In this document: positions 25,841 to 36,000 of the stretch, piece by piece
Numbering within the stretch: position 1 is the stretch's first letter
Layout of the letters: every line of letters starts with the position of its first letter
NCBI RefSeq assembly: GCF_023546765.1
Contig: NZ_CP097484.1
Coordinates: 5,029,501-5,093,500, forward strand
Length of the DNA stretch: 64,000 bases
Direction of reading: 5' to 3'
Source: Methylobacterium tardum
GTDB lineage: Bacteria > Pseudomonadota > Alphaproteobacteria > Rhizobiales > Beijerinckiaceae
Notes under the pieces: generated by a model
Told to the model about the DNA's origin: nothing
Databases searched by the model: none
The model's input: the letters and a program-made list of their open reading frames with translations, nothing else
Position numbers and translations under genes: made by a program

Positions 25841-26887
25841 CTAGGCCGCCGCCGCGGCGGTCTCGTCCTGCGGCACGGCGAGGCCGAGATGGCGGTAGGC
25901 GTGCTTGGTGAGGATGCGGCCGCGCGGGGTGCGCTGCACGAAGCCGCGCTGGATCAGGTAGGGCTCGATGATGTCCTCGATCGCGTCGCGCGGCTCCGAC
26001 AACGCCGCCCCGATCGTCTCGATGCCCACAGGCCCGCCCCCGAACGAGCGCGCGATCAGGCTCAGGTACTTGCGGTCCATCACGTCGAGACCCGCCCCGT
26101 CCACGTCGAGCAGCTGCAGCGCCCGGTCGGCGATCGCCCGCGTCACCGTCTCGGCCTCCGCCACCACCGCAAAGTCCCGCACCCGCCGCAGCAGCCGCCC
26201 CGCGATCCGCGGCGTGCCCCGCGCCCGCCGGGCGATCTCGTTGGCGCCCTCCGCCGACATCCCTAAGCCCAGCACCCGCGCGCCGCGCGCCACGATCTGC
26301 TCCAGCTCGTCGATCTCGTAGAACTCCAGCCGGATCGGGATCCCGAACCGGTCGCGCAGCGGCGTGGTCAGCAGGCCCGCCCGCGTCGTGGCGCCGACCA
26401 GCGTGAACTTGGGCAGCTCGATCTTGACCGAGCGCGCCGCCGGGCCCTCGCCGATGATCAAGTCGAGCTGGTAATCCTCCATGGCCGGGTAGAGGATCTC
26501 CTCGACCGCCGGGTTGAGCCGGTGGATCTCGCCGATGAACAGCACGTCGCGCTCGTCGAGGTTGGTCAGCTGCGCGGCGAGATCCCCGGCCTTGGCGATC
26601 ACCGGACCCGACGTCGAGCGGAAGTTCACCCCGAGCTCGCGCGCCACGATCTGGGCCAGCGTGGTCTTGCCCAGGCCCGGCGGGCCGACGAACAGCACGT
26701 GGTCGAGCGCCTGACCGGTCTTCTTCGCCGCCTCGATGAAGATCTGCATGTTCGCCCGCGCCGCCCGCTGGCCGATGAACTCGGACAGGCTCAGCGGGCG
26801 AATCGTCTGATCCGGCTCTCCGGCGGTCGCGGATGGCCGCGGCGGGACCGGCGGTCCCTGCCGGACCGTCCTGATCGGCGCGGCCAT
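25841..26887 (-). CDS. ruvB: Holliday junction branch migration ATPase RuvB, Walker B Asp replaced by Gly
   Basis: A 348-residue RuvB, the AAA+ motor that with RuvA drives branch migration of Holliday junctions. Walker A GPPGLGKT (68-75), sensor 1 GATTRAG, the arginine-finger region TPLRDRFG and the C-terminal winged helix ([18 protein letters not shown]) are all present. Walker B should read LFIDEIH but reads LFIGEIH: residue 119 is Gly (GGC, plus-strand gcc at 26531-26533), a loss of the Mg-coordinating aspartate. ruvC and ruvA are not adjacent, so this may be a solitary or second copy. A small DUF6894-like gene ends 1 bp upstream, suggesting co-transcription. Confidence 0.92.
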   Translation of the reverse strand: MAAPIRTVRQGPPVPPRPSATAGEPDQTIRPLSLSEFIGQRAARANMQIFIEAAKKTGQALDHVLFVGPPGLGKTTLAQIVARELGVNFRSTSGPVIAKAGDLAAQLTNLDERDVLFIGEIHRLNPAVEEILYPAMEDYQLDLIIGEGPAARSVKIELPKFTLVGATTRAGLLTTPLRDRFGIPIRLEFYEIDELEQIVARGARVLGLGMSAEGANEIARRARGTPRIAGRLLRRVRDFAVVAEAETVTRAIADRALQLLDVDGAGLDVMDRKYLSLIARSFGGGPVGIETIGAALSEPRDAIEDIIEPYLIQRGFVQRTPRGRILTKHAYRHLGLAVPQDETAAAAA

Positions 26888-26888
26888 C

Positions 26889-27134
26889 TCAGGCCGCCAC
26901 CTTGATCCGGTCCGCCGCCGGCTCGAACGGCTGCACGAGGACGCGCCGGCCCGAGAGGTCGTGCACGCTCACCCGCCACTCGGACCAGTCGGTCCGGTTC
27001 GCCAGGGATTGCCGCACGTCGGCCGCAACCTTCCGGGCGCGTGTGATCAGGCGGGACGCGGCGCGCACCTCCGTGCCGCGCGCGTCGAACACGCATTCGA
27101 GACCGTTGGTGCAGTGGAACCGGTACCGAGCCAT
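26889..27134 (-). CDS. DUF6894-like small protein
   Basis: An 81-residue protein of the type widespread in Methylobacterium and Bradyrhizobium: [20 protein letters not shown], then an alpha-helical middle ([18 protein letters not shown]) and a W-containing C-terminal strand ([19 protein letters not shown]). The start at 27134 is preceded by a strong GGAGGAG. It ends 1 bp before ruvB, so the two are very likely co-transcribed. The function of the family is unknown. It is soluble, without a signal peptide. Confidence 0.7.
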   Translation of the reverse strand: MARYRFHCTNGLECVFDARGTEVRAASRLITRARKVAADVRQSLANRTDWSEWRVSVHDLSGRRVLVQPFEPAADRIKVAA

Positions 27135-27337
27135 CCCTCGCTCCTCCTCGTCCGCCACGCGCGGCGTTCCTATACGTTCACTATATGTTCTCATTTCCGC
27201 GGGATCCAGCCCCGGCGAACGGTCGCAGCCCCGTTTGGGTGCGGCGCCGGTCGGGTGCGGCCGATCGGGGCGGCACGGAACAGGGCCCACCCGGCAGGCT
27301 TACCGCCCAGACCGTTTCTCGCCGGACCCGGACCCCC

Positions 27338-28441
27338 ATGATGCGCGCCGCGATCCTCGCCCTCCTGCTGGCCGCCGGCCTGGCGGCGCCCGGTCGCGCC
27401 GCGGAGGCCCCGGCCGGGTCCGATGCGCTCAAGCCGATGATCCAGTCGGACAACCTCGTCTTCAACGGCATCACCCGATCCCAGGACGGCCGGCTGTTCT
27501 CGCCGTTCCAGCGCCAGAGTCCGGACACGGGGATCGAACTCGGCGAGTGGCGGGACGGCAAGGCCGTGCCGTTCCCGGACGCGGGCTGGAACGCCTGGAA
27601 GCAGGGCGATGACCCGGCCAAGGCGTTCGTGGCGGTCAACGCCATCCGGATCGGCCCGGACGGCGATCTCTGGGTGGTCGACAAGGGTGCGCCCGGCATG
27701 GGCGCGGCGCCGCTGCCGGGCGGCCCCAAGCTCGTGCAGATCGACCTCGCCCGGAACGCCGTGCACAAGGTCTATCCGCTCCAGGCAGCCACCACCGACA
27801 AGAGCTTCATCGACGATTTCCGCTTCAACGGCCGCAGCGTCTACCTGACGGATGCCGGCCAGCCCGGGCTGATCGTGCTCGACCTCGAGACCGGGACCCT
27901 GCGCCGGGTTCTCGACGGCCATTGGTCGACCATCGCGCAGCGCCCGCTCACCGGCCAGGGCCGGGTGCTCCGGGACGACAAGGGCAAGCTGCTGTTCATC
28001 CACGCCGACCAGCTGGAGGTCTCCCCGGACGGCAAGACCTTCTACTACCAGGCCTGCACCGGCCCGCTCTACAGCATCGAGACCCGCTACCTCGACGACG
28101 CCGCCCTGAGCGACGCCGAGCGGGCCACGCACGTGAAGCTCCATGCGGCCACCGTGGCGACGGGCGGCACCGCGATCGACGCGGCGGGCACGATCTACGC
28201 GAGCGACACGGACGGCCTGCGCATCCTCAAGATCGCTCCGGACGGGACGATGAGCACCCTGGTGCAGGATCCCCGGCTGGTCTGGGTCGACGCGATGTGG
28301 ATCGACGAGCAGGGCGGCCTGTGGATCCCGGCTGCGCAGATGAACCGCACCCCGGCGATGAATGGCGGCGAGGCCTCGGCCGTGAAGTTTCCGACGACGA
28401 TCTACCGGATGCAGATCGACGCCAAGCCGCTGCGCAACTGA
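27338..28441 (+). CDS. Secreted SMP-30/major royal jelly-like beta-propeller protein
   Basis: A 367-residue protein. The N-terminus (MMRAAILALLLAAGLAAPGR, then AAEA) is a signal peptide, so it is periplasmic or secreted. The body resembles bacterial major-royal-jelly/SMP-30 propeller proteins: NGITRSQDGRLFSPFQR, RIGPDGDLWVVDKGAPG, DFRFNGRSVYLTDAGQPGLI and AMWIDEQGGLWIPAAQMNR are successive blades. Family members bind metal and some are lactonases; the catalytic ligands are not assignable by eye. It is transcribed alone, divergent from the DUF6894/ruvB pair, with an ATG at 27338 or 27341. A small secreted protein gene follows on the same strand after 110 bp. Confidence 0.82.
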   Translation: MMRAAILALLLAAGLAAPGRAAEAPAGSDALKPMIQSDNLVFNGITRSQDGRLFSPFQRQSPDTGIELGEWRDGKAVPFPDAGWNAWKQGDDPAKAFVAVNAIRIGPDGDLWVVDKGAPGMGAAPLPGGPKLVQIDLARNAVHKVYPLQAATTDKSFIDDFRFNGRSVYLTDAGQPGLIVLDLETGTLRRVLDGHWSTIAQRPLTGQGRVLRDDKGKLLFIHADQLEVSPDGKTFYYQACTGPLYSIETRYLDDAALSDAERATHVKLHAATVATGGTAIDAAGTIYASDTDGLRILKIAPDGTMSTLVQDPRLVWVDAMWIDEQGGLWIPAAQMNRTPAMNGGEASAVKFPTTIYRMQIDAKPLRN

Positions 28442-28551
28442 GCGGCGGCCAAGGCAGGCCTTCCGGCCGGAGACCCGGACGGGCAGTCCGGCGTTGATCG
28501 AGGGCGGCATCGGTGCCGCGGCCCGGCGCGCGACGGAGGATGGGACGGATC

Positions 28552-28911
28552 ATGCAAGGCTTGCGGTACGCACGGTTGTTTCCCGCCCTCCTGGCGGCCG
28601 GCGCCGGCCTCGGGGCCGCCTCGCCGGTGCGGGCCGACGGCGCCCTCGCCGTCCAGGAGACCCGGCTTCACACGCCACCGGACTCGCACGAGCCGCAGCG
28701 CGCCCTGTTCACGGTGCGGAACACGGGGCCGGATCCGGTGACGCAGGCGACCGTCGAGTGCACGTTCACGGGGGCCGGCGGGGCGGTCCTCGACACGCCC
28801 ACGGCCGCGGTCCCGGAAGTTGCCGTCGGTGCGACCGCGCAGGCCGAGACGATCTACTACGGCTGGCCCCGGGCAAGCGGCGCGGCCTGCCGGCTCGCCG
28901 CGCCGCGCTAG
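28552..28911 (+). CDS. Small secreted hypothetical protein
   Basis: A 119-residue protein with a signal peptide (LRYARLFPALLAAGAGLG, cleavage near ASPVRADG) and a mature beta-rich domain. FTVRNTGPDPVTQATVECTF resembles the immunoglobulin-like folds of periplasmic accessory proteins. Two cysteines (in ATVECTF and GAACRLA) could form a disulfide. The start at 28552 was preferred because the signal sequence begins there; an ATG at 28540 is the alternative behind GGAGG. I do not recognise the family. The gene follows the SMP-30-like gene by 110 bp and may share its promoter. Confidence 0.65.
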   Translation: MQGLRYARLFPALLAAGAGLGAASPVRADGALAVQETRLHTPPDSHEPQRALFTVRNTGPDPVTQATVECTFTGAGGAVLDTPTAAVPEVAVGATAQAETIYYGWPRASGAACRLAAPR

Positions 28912-29378
28912 GGCCGCGCCGGGGACGGATCGCGGAAGATGCAGCGCAGCCGCTTCAGCCCCGTCATTCCGGGCTCCGCTGCGCGGCCTCCTTATTCCGG
29001 GGCGATTGACCGGTCGTAGAACATCCGCGCGGAGACGGATCGTCGCGAGCATGTCGTCCCAAGCCCGTGCCGGAGAAGGCCCGGATCCGGGCTTCGATGA
29101 TGCCGGATCCTCGCGGACAGGGCGCTCCCGGAGCCGGCCGGGATGGCCGCGCGTTAAGCTTCACCCGCTGTGGCGCTGCGGGCCGGTTTCCGGCAGAAGG
29201 CGCCCACGCGACGCCCGCCCTCCGCACGACAAGCTCCTCCCGCAAGACGGACCCGCCCGCCCGTGCCCGCCGCCACCGCTGCCCCGACCGAGACCGGCCG
29301 CGCCCCGCGCAGAGACGCCGGCGCGCGCGTGTCCGGGTGGCGGCCGGCGGATCCGATAGCACGGCGCGGGATCTGACC
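28912..29378. other. Intergenic region with a degenerate palindromic repeat
   Basis: A gap of about 467 bp upstream of a PAS hybrid kinase. It contains a truncated copy of the 114-bp repeat (28962-28999). The remainder is arginine/proline-rich in all frames, and I see no gene. A promoter for the kinase should lie near 29300-29370 but cannot be recognised. Confidence 0.5.
28962..28999. repeat. Truncated fragment of the 114-bp palindromic repeat
   Basis: CGTCATTCCGG runs directly into GGCTCCGCTGCGCGGCC, the inner part of the right arm of copy 2, and then into TTATTCCGGGGCG. The element therefore appears to have lost its middle and one terminus. Confidence 0.6.
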
Positions 29379-32302
29379 ATGGGCGAGGCCGGGATCGACG
29401 ATCTCCTGCAGCGCGCCCGCGCCCTGGAGGAGGAGGCCGCCGGGCTCCGCACACGGGCGCGGGCGCCGCCTCCGCGGCGGACCAGGACGGGCCCGCTTCG
29501 CGCGCGCGGCAGCAGCGGGCGATCCTGGACAGCACGACCCAGTTCGCCATCATCGCCACGAACCAGGACGGACGGGTCACCGACTGGAATTCCGGCGCGG
29601 AACACATCCTTGGCTGGACGGCGGACGCGATGCGCGGCCAGTCCATCGCCCAAATCTTCACCCCCGAGGACCGGGCCGCGGGCCGCCCGGAGCGCGCGAT
29701 GCGCGCCGCGCTGGACCACGGCCGGGCCGAGGACGAGGGCTGGCACCTGCGCGCCGACGGGTCGCGCCTCTGGACCTCCGGCGAGGTCATGCCGCTGCGC
29801 GACGAAGCCGGGTCTCACATCGGCTACGTGAAGATCCTGCGGGACCGCACGGACCTGCGCGCCACCGGGCAGGCGCTCGGCGCCGCCGAGGCGCGCCTGC
29901 TGCGGGCGCAGGAGGCAGGCGGGATCGGCCTGTTCTCGGTCGATATCGGCGACCAGATCCTGCACCCGACCTCGCATTTCTGCCGCCTCTACGGATTGCC
30001 GGAGCGCGCGACCTACCCGGCCGAGATGGTCGAGGCTCTGGTCATTCCGGACGACCAGAGCCTCGTCTCGACGGCGGAGAGCCGGCGGGACGGGCGGGTC
30101 CTCGGCGACGTCACGTACCGCATCCGCCGCCCGGATACGGGGGCGATCCGCTGGATCGCCCGCCGCGGCGAGATCGAGCGCGACGCGGAGGGACGGCCGG
30201 TCCGGTTCTCCGGGGTCGCGCGCGACGTCACAGAGCAGTGGCAGGCCCGCGAGGCCCTGCGCGCCAGCGAGGAGCGCTACCGGTCGCTGTTCGAGGCCAT
30301 CGGCGACGGCTTCTGCGTCATCACCTTCCTCGACGGCCCGCACGGCCCGCTGAGCGACTACGTCCATGTCGAGGCCAATCCGGGCTACGAGCGCCACACC
30401 GGCATCGCCGACATCGTCGGGCGGACGCTGCGCGATCTCGTCCCGGCCGACGACGCGGAGGCCTGGCTCGACCTCTACGGCGGCGTGCTCCGCACCGGCA
30501 GCCCGATTCGCTTCGAGCGCTACTTCGCGCTGGTGGAGCGTACCATCGAGGTCTCGGCGGTCCGGATCGAGCCGCCGAGCCGGCGGCAGGTCTCGGTGCT
30601 GTTCCGGGACATCACCGCGCGCCGGCAGGCGGAGGACGCCCTGCGCACCAGCGAGGCGGTCGCCCGGACCAATGTCGAGCGCGTCCAGCTCGCGCTGGCG
30701 GCGGGCGCGATTATCGGCACCTGGTTGTGGGACCTGCCGAGCGACCGCTTCACCGTGGACGAGGCCTTTGCGAAGAGCTTCGGCCTCGATCCCGTCCTCG
30801 GGCGCGACGGCCTGAGCCTCGCCCAGGTGGTGGCGACCGTCCATCCGGACGACCGGGCGGGATTGGCCGAGGCGATCGAGGCCGCGATTGCCCGGGGCGG
30901 GGCCTACGCGCACCAGTACCGCGTCCGCCGGGCCGACGGGCGCTACTACTGGCTGGAGGCGAACGGCCGCGTCGACCACGGGCCGGACGGGACGCCGCTC
31001 AGCTTCCCGGGCGTCCTCCTCGACGTCGACGAGCGCCGGGCCGTCGCGGCGGAGCGGGACCGCGTCACTGCGGCCCTGCGCAGCCTCAACGAGACCCTGG
31101 AGCAGCGGGTCGCCGAGCGGACGCGCGAGCTGATGCGCGCCGAGGAGGCCCTGCGGCAATCGCAGAAGATGGAGGCGGTCGGGCAGCTGACCGGCGGCCT
31201 CGCCCACGACTTCAACAACATGCTGGCCGGGGTGGTGGGCTCGCTGGAGCTGATGCAGACCCGGATGCTGCAGGGCCGGGTCGGCGACCTCGACCGCTAT
31301 ATCGGCGCGGCGCAGGGCGCAGCCAAGCGCGCCGCCGCCCTGACCCACCGCCTGCTGGCCTTCTCGCGCCGCCAGACCCTCGACCCGAAGCCTACCGACG
31401 TGAACCGCCTGATCGAGGGGATGATGGACCTCGTGCGCCGCACCGTCGGCCCGGCGGTGACGATCGAGTCGGTGGGCGCCGGCGGCCTGTGGCCGACGCT
31501 CGCCGATCCGAGCCAGCTCGAGAACGCCCTGCTCAATCTCTGCCTCAACGCCCGGGACGCGATGCCGGCGGGCGGGCGCATCGTCATCGAAACGGCCAAT
31601 CGCTGGCTCGATCACCGCTCCGCGCAGGAGCGCGATCTGGAGCCCGGGCAGTACGTGACGCTGTGCGTCTCGGACAACGGCACCGGCATGACCCCCGACG
31701 TGATCACCAAGGCGTTCGACCCGTTCTTCACGACGAAGCCGATCGGCGAGGGCACCGGCCTCGGCCTGTCGATGATCTACGGCTTCGCCAAGCAATCGGG
31801 CGGGCATGTCCGGATCTACTCGGAGGTCGGCCAGGGCACGATGGTCTGCCTGTACCTGCCGCGTCATCTCGGCGAGGCAGAGGGCGACGGGCTGTTGCCC
31901 GACCTCGCCCACGCGCCCCGCGCCGAGCAGGGCGAGACGGTCCTGGTGGTGGACGACGAGCCCACCGTGCGGATGCTGGTCACCGAGGTGCTGGAGGATC
32001 TCGGCTACGCGGCGATCGAGGCGGCGGACGGGTCCTCGGGCCTGAAGGTGCTCCAGTCGGACGTGCGCATCGACATGCTCATCACCGATGTCGGCCTGCC
32101 CGGCGGCATGAACGGCCGCCAGATGGCCGATGCCGGCCGCCAGCACCGCCCGGACCTGAAGGTGCTGTTCATCACCGGCTACGCCGAGAACGCCGCGCTC
32201 AACCACGGCCATCTCGGGCCGGGCATGCAGGTGATGACCAAGCCCTTCGCCCTGGAGGCCTTGGCCACCCGCATCCGCGGCATCATCGCGGGCGAGGCCT
32301 AA
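29379..32302 (+). CDS. PAS-domain hybrid histidine kinase with C-terminal receiver (frameshift near the N-terminus)
   Basis: Most of the protein is one open frame (at least 890 residues to 32302). It has a PAS domain from about 29520 (VTDWNSGAEHILGWTADAMR), then three further PAS/PAC units, a HisKA dimerisation helix with phospho-histidine in GGLAHDFNNML, a HATPase domain (LNLCLNARDAMPAGG; GLGLSMIYGFAKQSGG) and a receiver (VLVVDDEPTVRML, phosphoacceptor in LITDVGLP). The likely N-terminus MGEAGIDDLLQRARALEEE starts at 29379 in another frame; one extra base at about 29455-29465 joins them into about 974 residues. It is cytosolic and orphan, and the sensed signal is unknown. The receiver makes it a phosphorelay hybrid. 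Confidence 0.85.
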
Positions 32303-32500
32303 GAGCCGGGGGCGCCACCGTCCAGGGCCCGGAGCGACATCGACGCCGCGCCGGTCATTGCCTTGCGCGGCCCGGGCGTTCACGACGGCACGTCGCCCGA
32401 GGAGACGCGGCGGGCGGCGCGTGCCATGGGGATGGACCGCGCTAGTTGGACCGACCGGACGCACCGCGTCGGACCGATCGGAGGCGACAGGGAACCTGCC

Positions 32501-33061
32501 GTGGACACGCAGACCATTCCGGCCGAACTCAAGGCCTACTTCGCGAGCACGCACATCGCGCTCGCCCTGGCCGCCGTCGGCGACGACAACCCGCTGCTAC
32601 TGGTGAACGAGCCGTTCCACCGGCTGACCGGCTACGCGGACGCGGATGTCGTCGGGCGCAACTGCCGCCTCCTGCAGCGCCAGGCACCGAACGAGGAGGC
32701 GCGGGCCAAGATCCGCGCGTTCCTCGAGAACGGCCGGCTGGACTCGGTGCGTACGCCGATCGTGAACTTCCGCAAGGACGGCCAGCCGTTCGTCAATCTT
32801 CTGTACATGTCGAAGTTGAAGTCCCTGTCGGGCGAGGTGCGCTTTCTTTTCGCATCCCAATTCGACGTCAGCCGCTCGCAACCGGAGCTGCTTTCTGCGT
32901 ACGATACCGAACTGAGCCGGACCCTGACCCGGCTGAGCCCGACGCTTGCTGAGAGTGGCCTCGTCATCGAAGGGTCCCTGATGACGATCGCCAACACCGT
33001 CGCCACCGTCGCGCAGGCGAAGCTCACCCTCGCGGATCTCGATGCACCAGGATTTCCTTAA
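32501..33061 (+). CDS. Short LOV blue-light photoreceptor protein
   Basis: A 186-residue protein with one LOV domain. The flavin-adduct motif is GRNCRLLQ at residues 52-59 (canonical GxNCRFLQ), with photoactive Cys55. NFRKDGQPFVN supplies the FMN-contacting asparagines and ASQFDV the terminal glutamine region. The C-terminal 70 residues are helical (ELLSAYDTELSRTLTRLSPT), as in Jalpha-type output helices; there is no kinase or DNA-binding domain. The GTG at 32501 is the preferred start, with ATG 32438 possible. The coding region overlaps the start of the following CheB-CheR-HWE kinase gene by 20 bp, so light signalling is probably passed to that kinase. Confidence 0.88.
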   Translation: MDTQTIPAELKAYFASTHIALALAAVGDDNPLLLVNEPFHRLTGYADADVVGRNCRLLQRQAPNEEARAKIRAFLENGRLDSVRTPIVNFRKDGQPFVNLLYMSKLKSLSGEVRFLFASQFDVSRSQPELLSAYDTELSRTLTRLSPTLAESGLVIEGSLMTIANTVATVAQAKLTLADLDAPGFP

Positions 33062-36000
33062 CGCGCCGGGGGCGGAAGCCTCGGAGATCCTGGACGGCCC
33101 CGGGCAGGTCGTGCCCCCGCCCTTCACCGGGCCGGTGGTGGGGATCGGCGCCTCGGCGGGCGGGCTCGAAGCCCTGCGCGAGATGCTGGCCCGGGCCCGG
33201 GCCCCGACCGGGATGGCCTTCGTCATCGTCCAGCATCTCGATCCCAACCACGAGAGCATGCTGGCCCAGCTCCTCGACCGGCACACCGAGCTGGCGGTGC
33301 ACCAGTGCGAGGGCGGCGAGCGGCTCGCCGGCGACCGGGTCTACATCATCCCGCCGGGCCGGGGCCTGGTCATCCAGAACGGCGTCCTCGAACTCACGCA
33401 TTTCGTGCAGCCGCGGGGGCTGCGGCGGCCGATCGACGATTTCTTCCTGTCGCTCGCCGTCGACCAGCAGGCCAACGCGGCCTGCGTGATCCTGTCGGGC
33501 ACGGGGGCCGACGGGACGACCGGCCTGCGCGCCGTGAAGGAGCATGGCGGCGTCTGCGTGGTGCAGCAACCGGACACGGCGCGCTACGACGGCATGCCGC
33601 TCTCCGCCGTCGGAACCGGCCTCGCCGATTTCGTGCAGCCGCCGGGCGAGATCGTGGATTGCCTCACGGCGTTCTTCCGCCGCCGCGGCACCGACGCCGC
33701 CGGCGCGGAGGCGGGCCCGGTCGCCGACCACATCGACGACCTCTGCCGGGTGCTCCGCGCGACGGTGGGCCATGACTTCGCCGGCTACAAACGGACCACC
33801 CTGGTGCGCCGGGTCGAGCGGCGCATGCACGTCCTCGGCCTCGATTCGGGCCGGGCCTATCTCGCCCGCGTCCGCGCCGACAAGGCCGAGTGCGAGGCGC
33901 TGTTCCGCGACCTCCTGATCAACGTCACCCGCTTCTTCCGCGACGCCGAGCTGTTCGAGCTCCTCCGGGAGCGGGCGATCGAGCCGCTGCTGCGCGGCCG
34001 CGATCCGGACGAGGACATCCGGGTCTGGATTCCGGGCTGCTCCAGCGGCGAGGAGGCCTACAGCATCGCCATGCTGTTCGCCGACGCCGCCCGCAGCCTC
34101 GGCCAGGTTCCGGCGGTCCAGATCTTCGCCACCGACATCGACGAGCGCATGCTCCAGATCGCCCGGGAGGCGAGCTACCCGGCGGCGGCGCTCGCCGACA
34201 TCCCGGCGCCCCTGCGGGAGCGCTACGTCATCCCGCATGCCGAGCGCTTCACCATCGCGGCCGAGATCCGCGACCTGATCCGCTTCTCCAGCCACAGCCT
34301 GGTCAAGGATCCGCCCTTCTCCCGGGTCGACCTGCTCTCCTGCCGCAACCTGCTGATCTACTTCGACGAGCGCCTGCAGCAATCTGTGGTGCCGCTGTTC
34401 CACTACGCGGTGCGGCCAGGCGGATACCTGTTCCTCGGCCCCTCCGAGAGCGTGAGCCGCTTCGAGCACCTGTTCCCGGCGATCGACCAGCACGCGCGCC
34501 TGTTCGAGCGGCCGCCGGGCTCGCCGCAATACCCGATCGACCTGCCCGGGAGCGCCCGGCGCGGCGAGGCCCGGCGCGGCGGCCGCGAGGAGCGCCGCGG
34601 CGAGCCCTCCATCGCCGACGAGACCGTGGCGGTGCGCCGCGTCATCGAGCGCTACGCCCCACCCAGCATGGTGCTGAACGAAGATGGCGGCATCATCGCC
34701 GCCTACGGGCGCCTGAGCCGCTACTTCGACTTCCCGGTGACGCGCACCGGCGGCACCAGTGCGATCACCCTGGCGCGGCCCGGCCTGCGCGACGTGATCG
34801 GCCCGCTGCTGCGCCAGACCCGGGACGCCCGCAAGCGCGTCGTCGTCAAGACCGTGGAGATCCGCTCGGAATATGGCCTGCAGCCGGTCGAGCTGATCTG
34901 CGATCCCCTGCCGGACGGCTCGATGCTGCTCGTCCTGCGCGACATCGGCGCCTTCCAGCCGGCGAGCGACCTCGACCTGGTCGAGATGGATGCGGGCGGC
35001 GACCATGTCGAGGCGCTGGAAGAGGAGCTGCTGCGCACGCGCTACAAGCTGCGGTCCGCCGTCGAGGAGCTGGAGACTACGAACGAGGAGCTGAAGAGCT
35101 CCAATGAAGAAATGATGTCGATGAACGAGGAGCTCCAGTCGGCGAACGAGGAGCTGTCCACGGTCAACGACGAGCTGAAGACGAAGGTCGAGCAGCTCAC
35201 CGTCGCCAACGCCGACCTGCGCAACTTCTTCGAATCCACCGACCTCGCGGTGATCGTGCTCGATCGCGAGCTGAAGGTGCGCAGCTTCACCACGTCGGCC
35301 ACGACGATCTTCCCGCTGCAGCCGGGCGACCGCGGGCGGCCGCTGGCCGACGTCGCGAGCCGCCTGGCCGGGCAGGACTACCTGCACGACGCGCAGGAGG
35401 TCTGCGCCGGCGGCTCGGTGATCCAGCGGCGCGTCGCCACCCGGGACGGCGACCGGACGCTATCCCTGCGGGTGCTGCCCTACCGCCTGCAGAACGGCAG
35501 CGTCGACGGTGCCACCCTGGTGCTCACCGACATCACCGACGCCCTGTCGTTGGAGCGCCAGCTCGCGGCGGAGCGGGAGCGGCTGGAGCTGGCCGTCAAG
35601 GCCGGGGGCATCGGCGTCTGGGAATACAGCCCGGATGCCGGGACCGTCCTGGTCGACAGCACGGCCGGCACGATGTTCGGCCTCGCCCCGGGTGTCGCCC
35701 ACACCACCGCGGCCCTGACCGCCTGCGTGATCCCCGAGGACCGCCCCGGCCTGGAGGCGGCGCTCGCCAAGGCGGCACACGGGCTGGACGAGTTCGAGGC
35801 GCGCCTGCGCATCCGCGCGGCCGAGCACGGACCCCGGCACATCCGCAGCTACGGGCGCCTGACCCGGAGCGGTGACCGGAAGCGGATCGTCGGCGTCTGC
35901 ATCGACGTCTCGCCCGAATACGCGCTGGCCGAGACCCGCGATCTGATGCTGCGGGAGATGAACCACCGGGTGAAGAACCTGTTCGCGATCATCGGCGGCA

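Noticed and set aside
28964..32554. A minus-strand open frame of almost 1200 codons antisense to the PAS hybrid kinase
   Set aside because: The plus strand holds readable PAS, HisKA, HATPase and receiver motifs; the antisense frame is Arg/Ala/Gly-rich with no domain.
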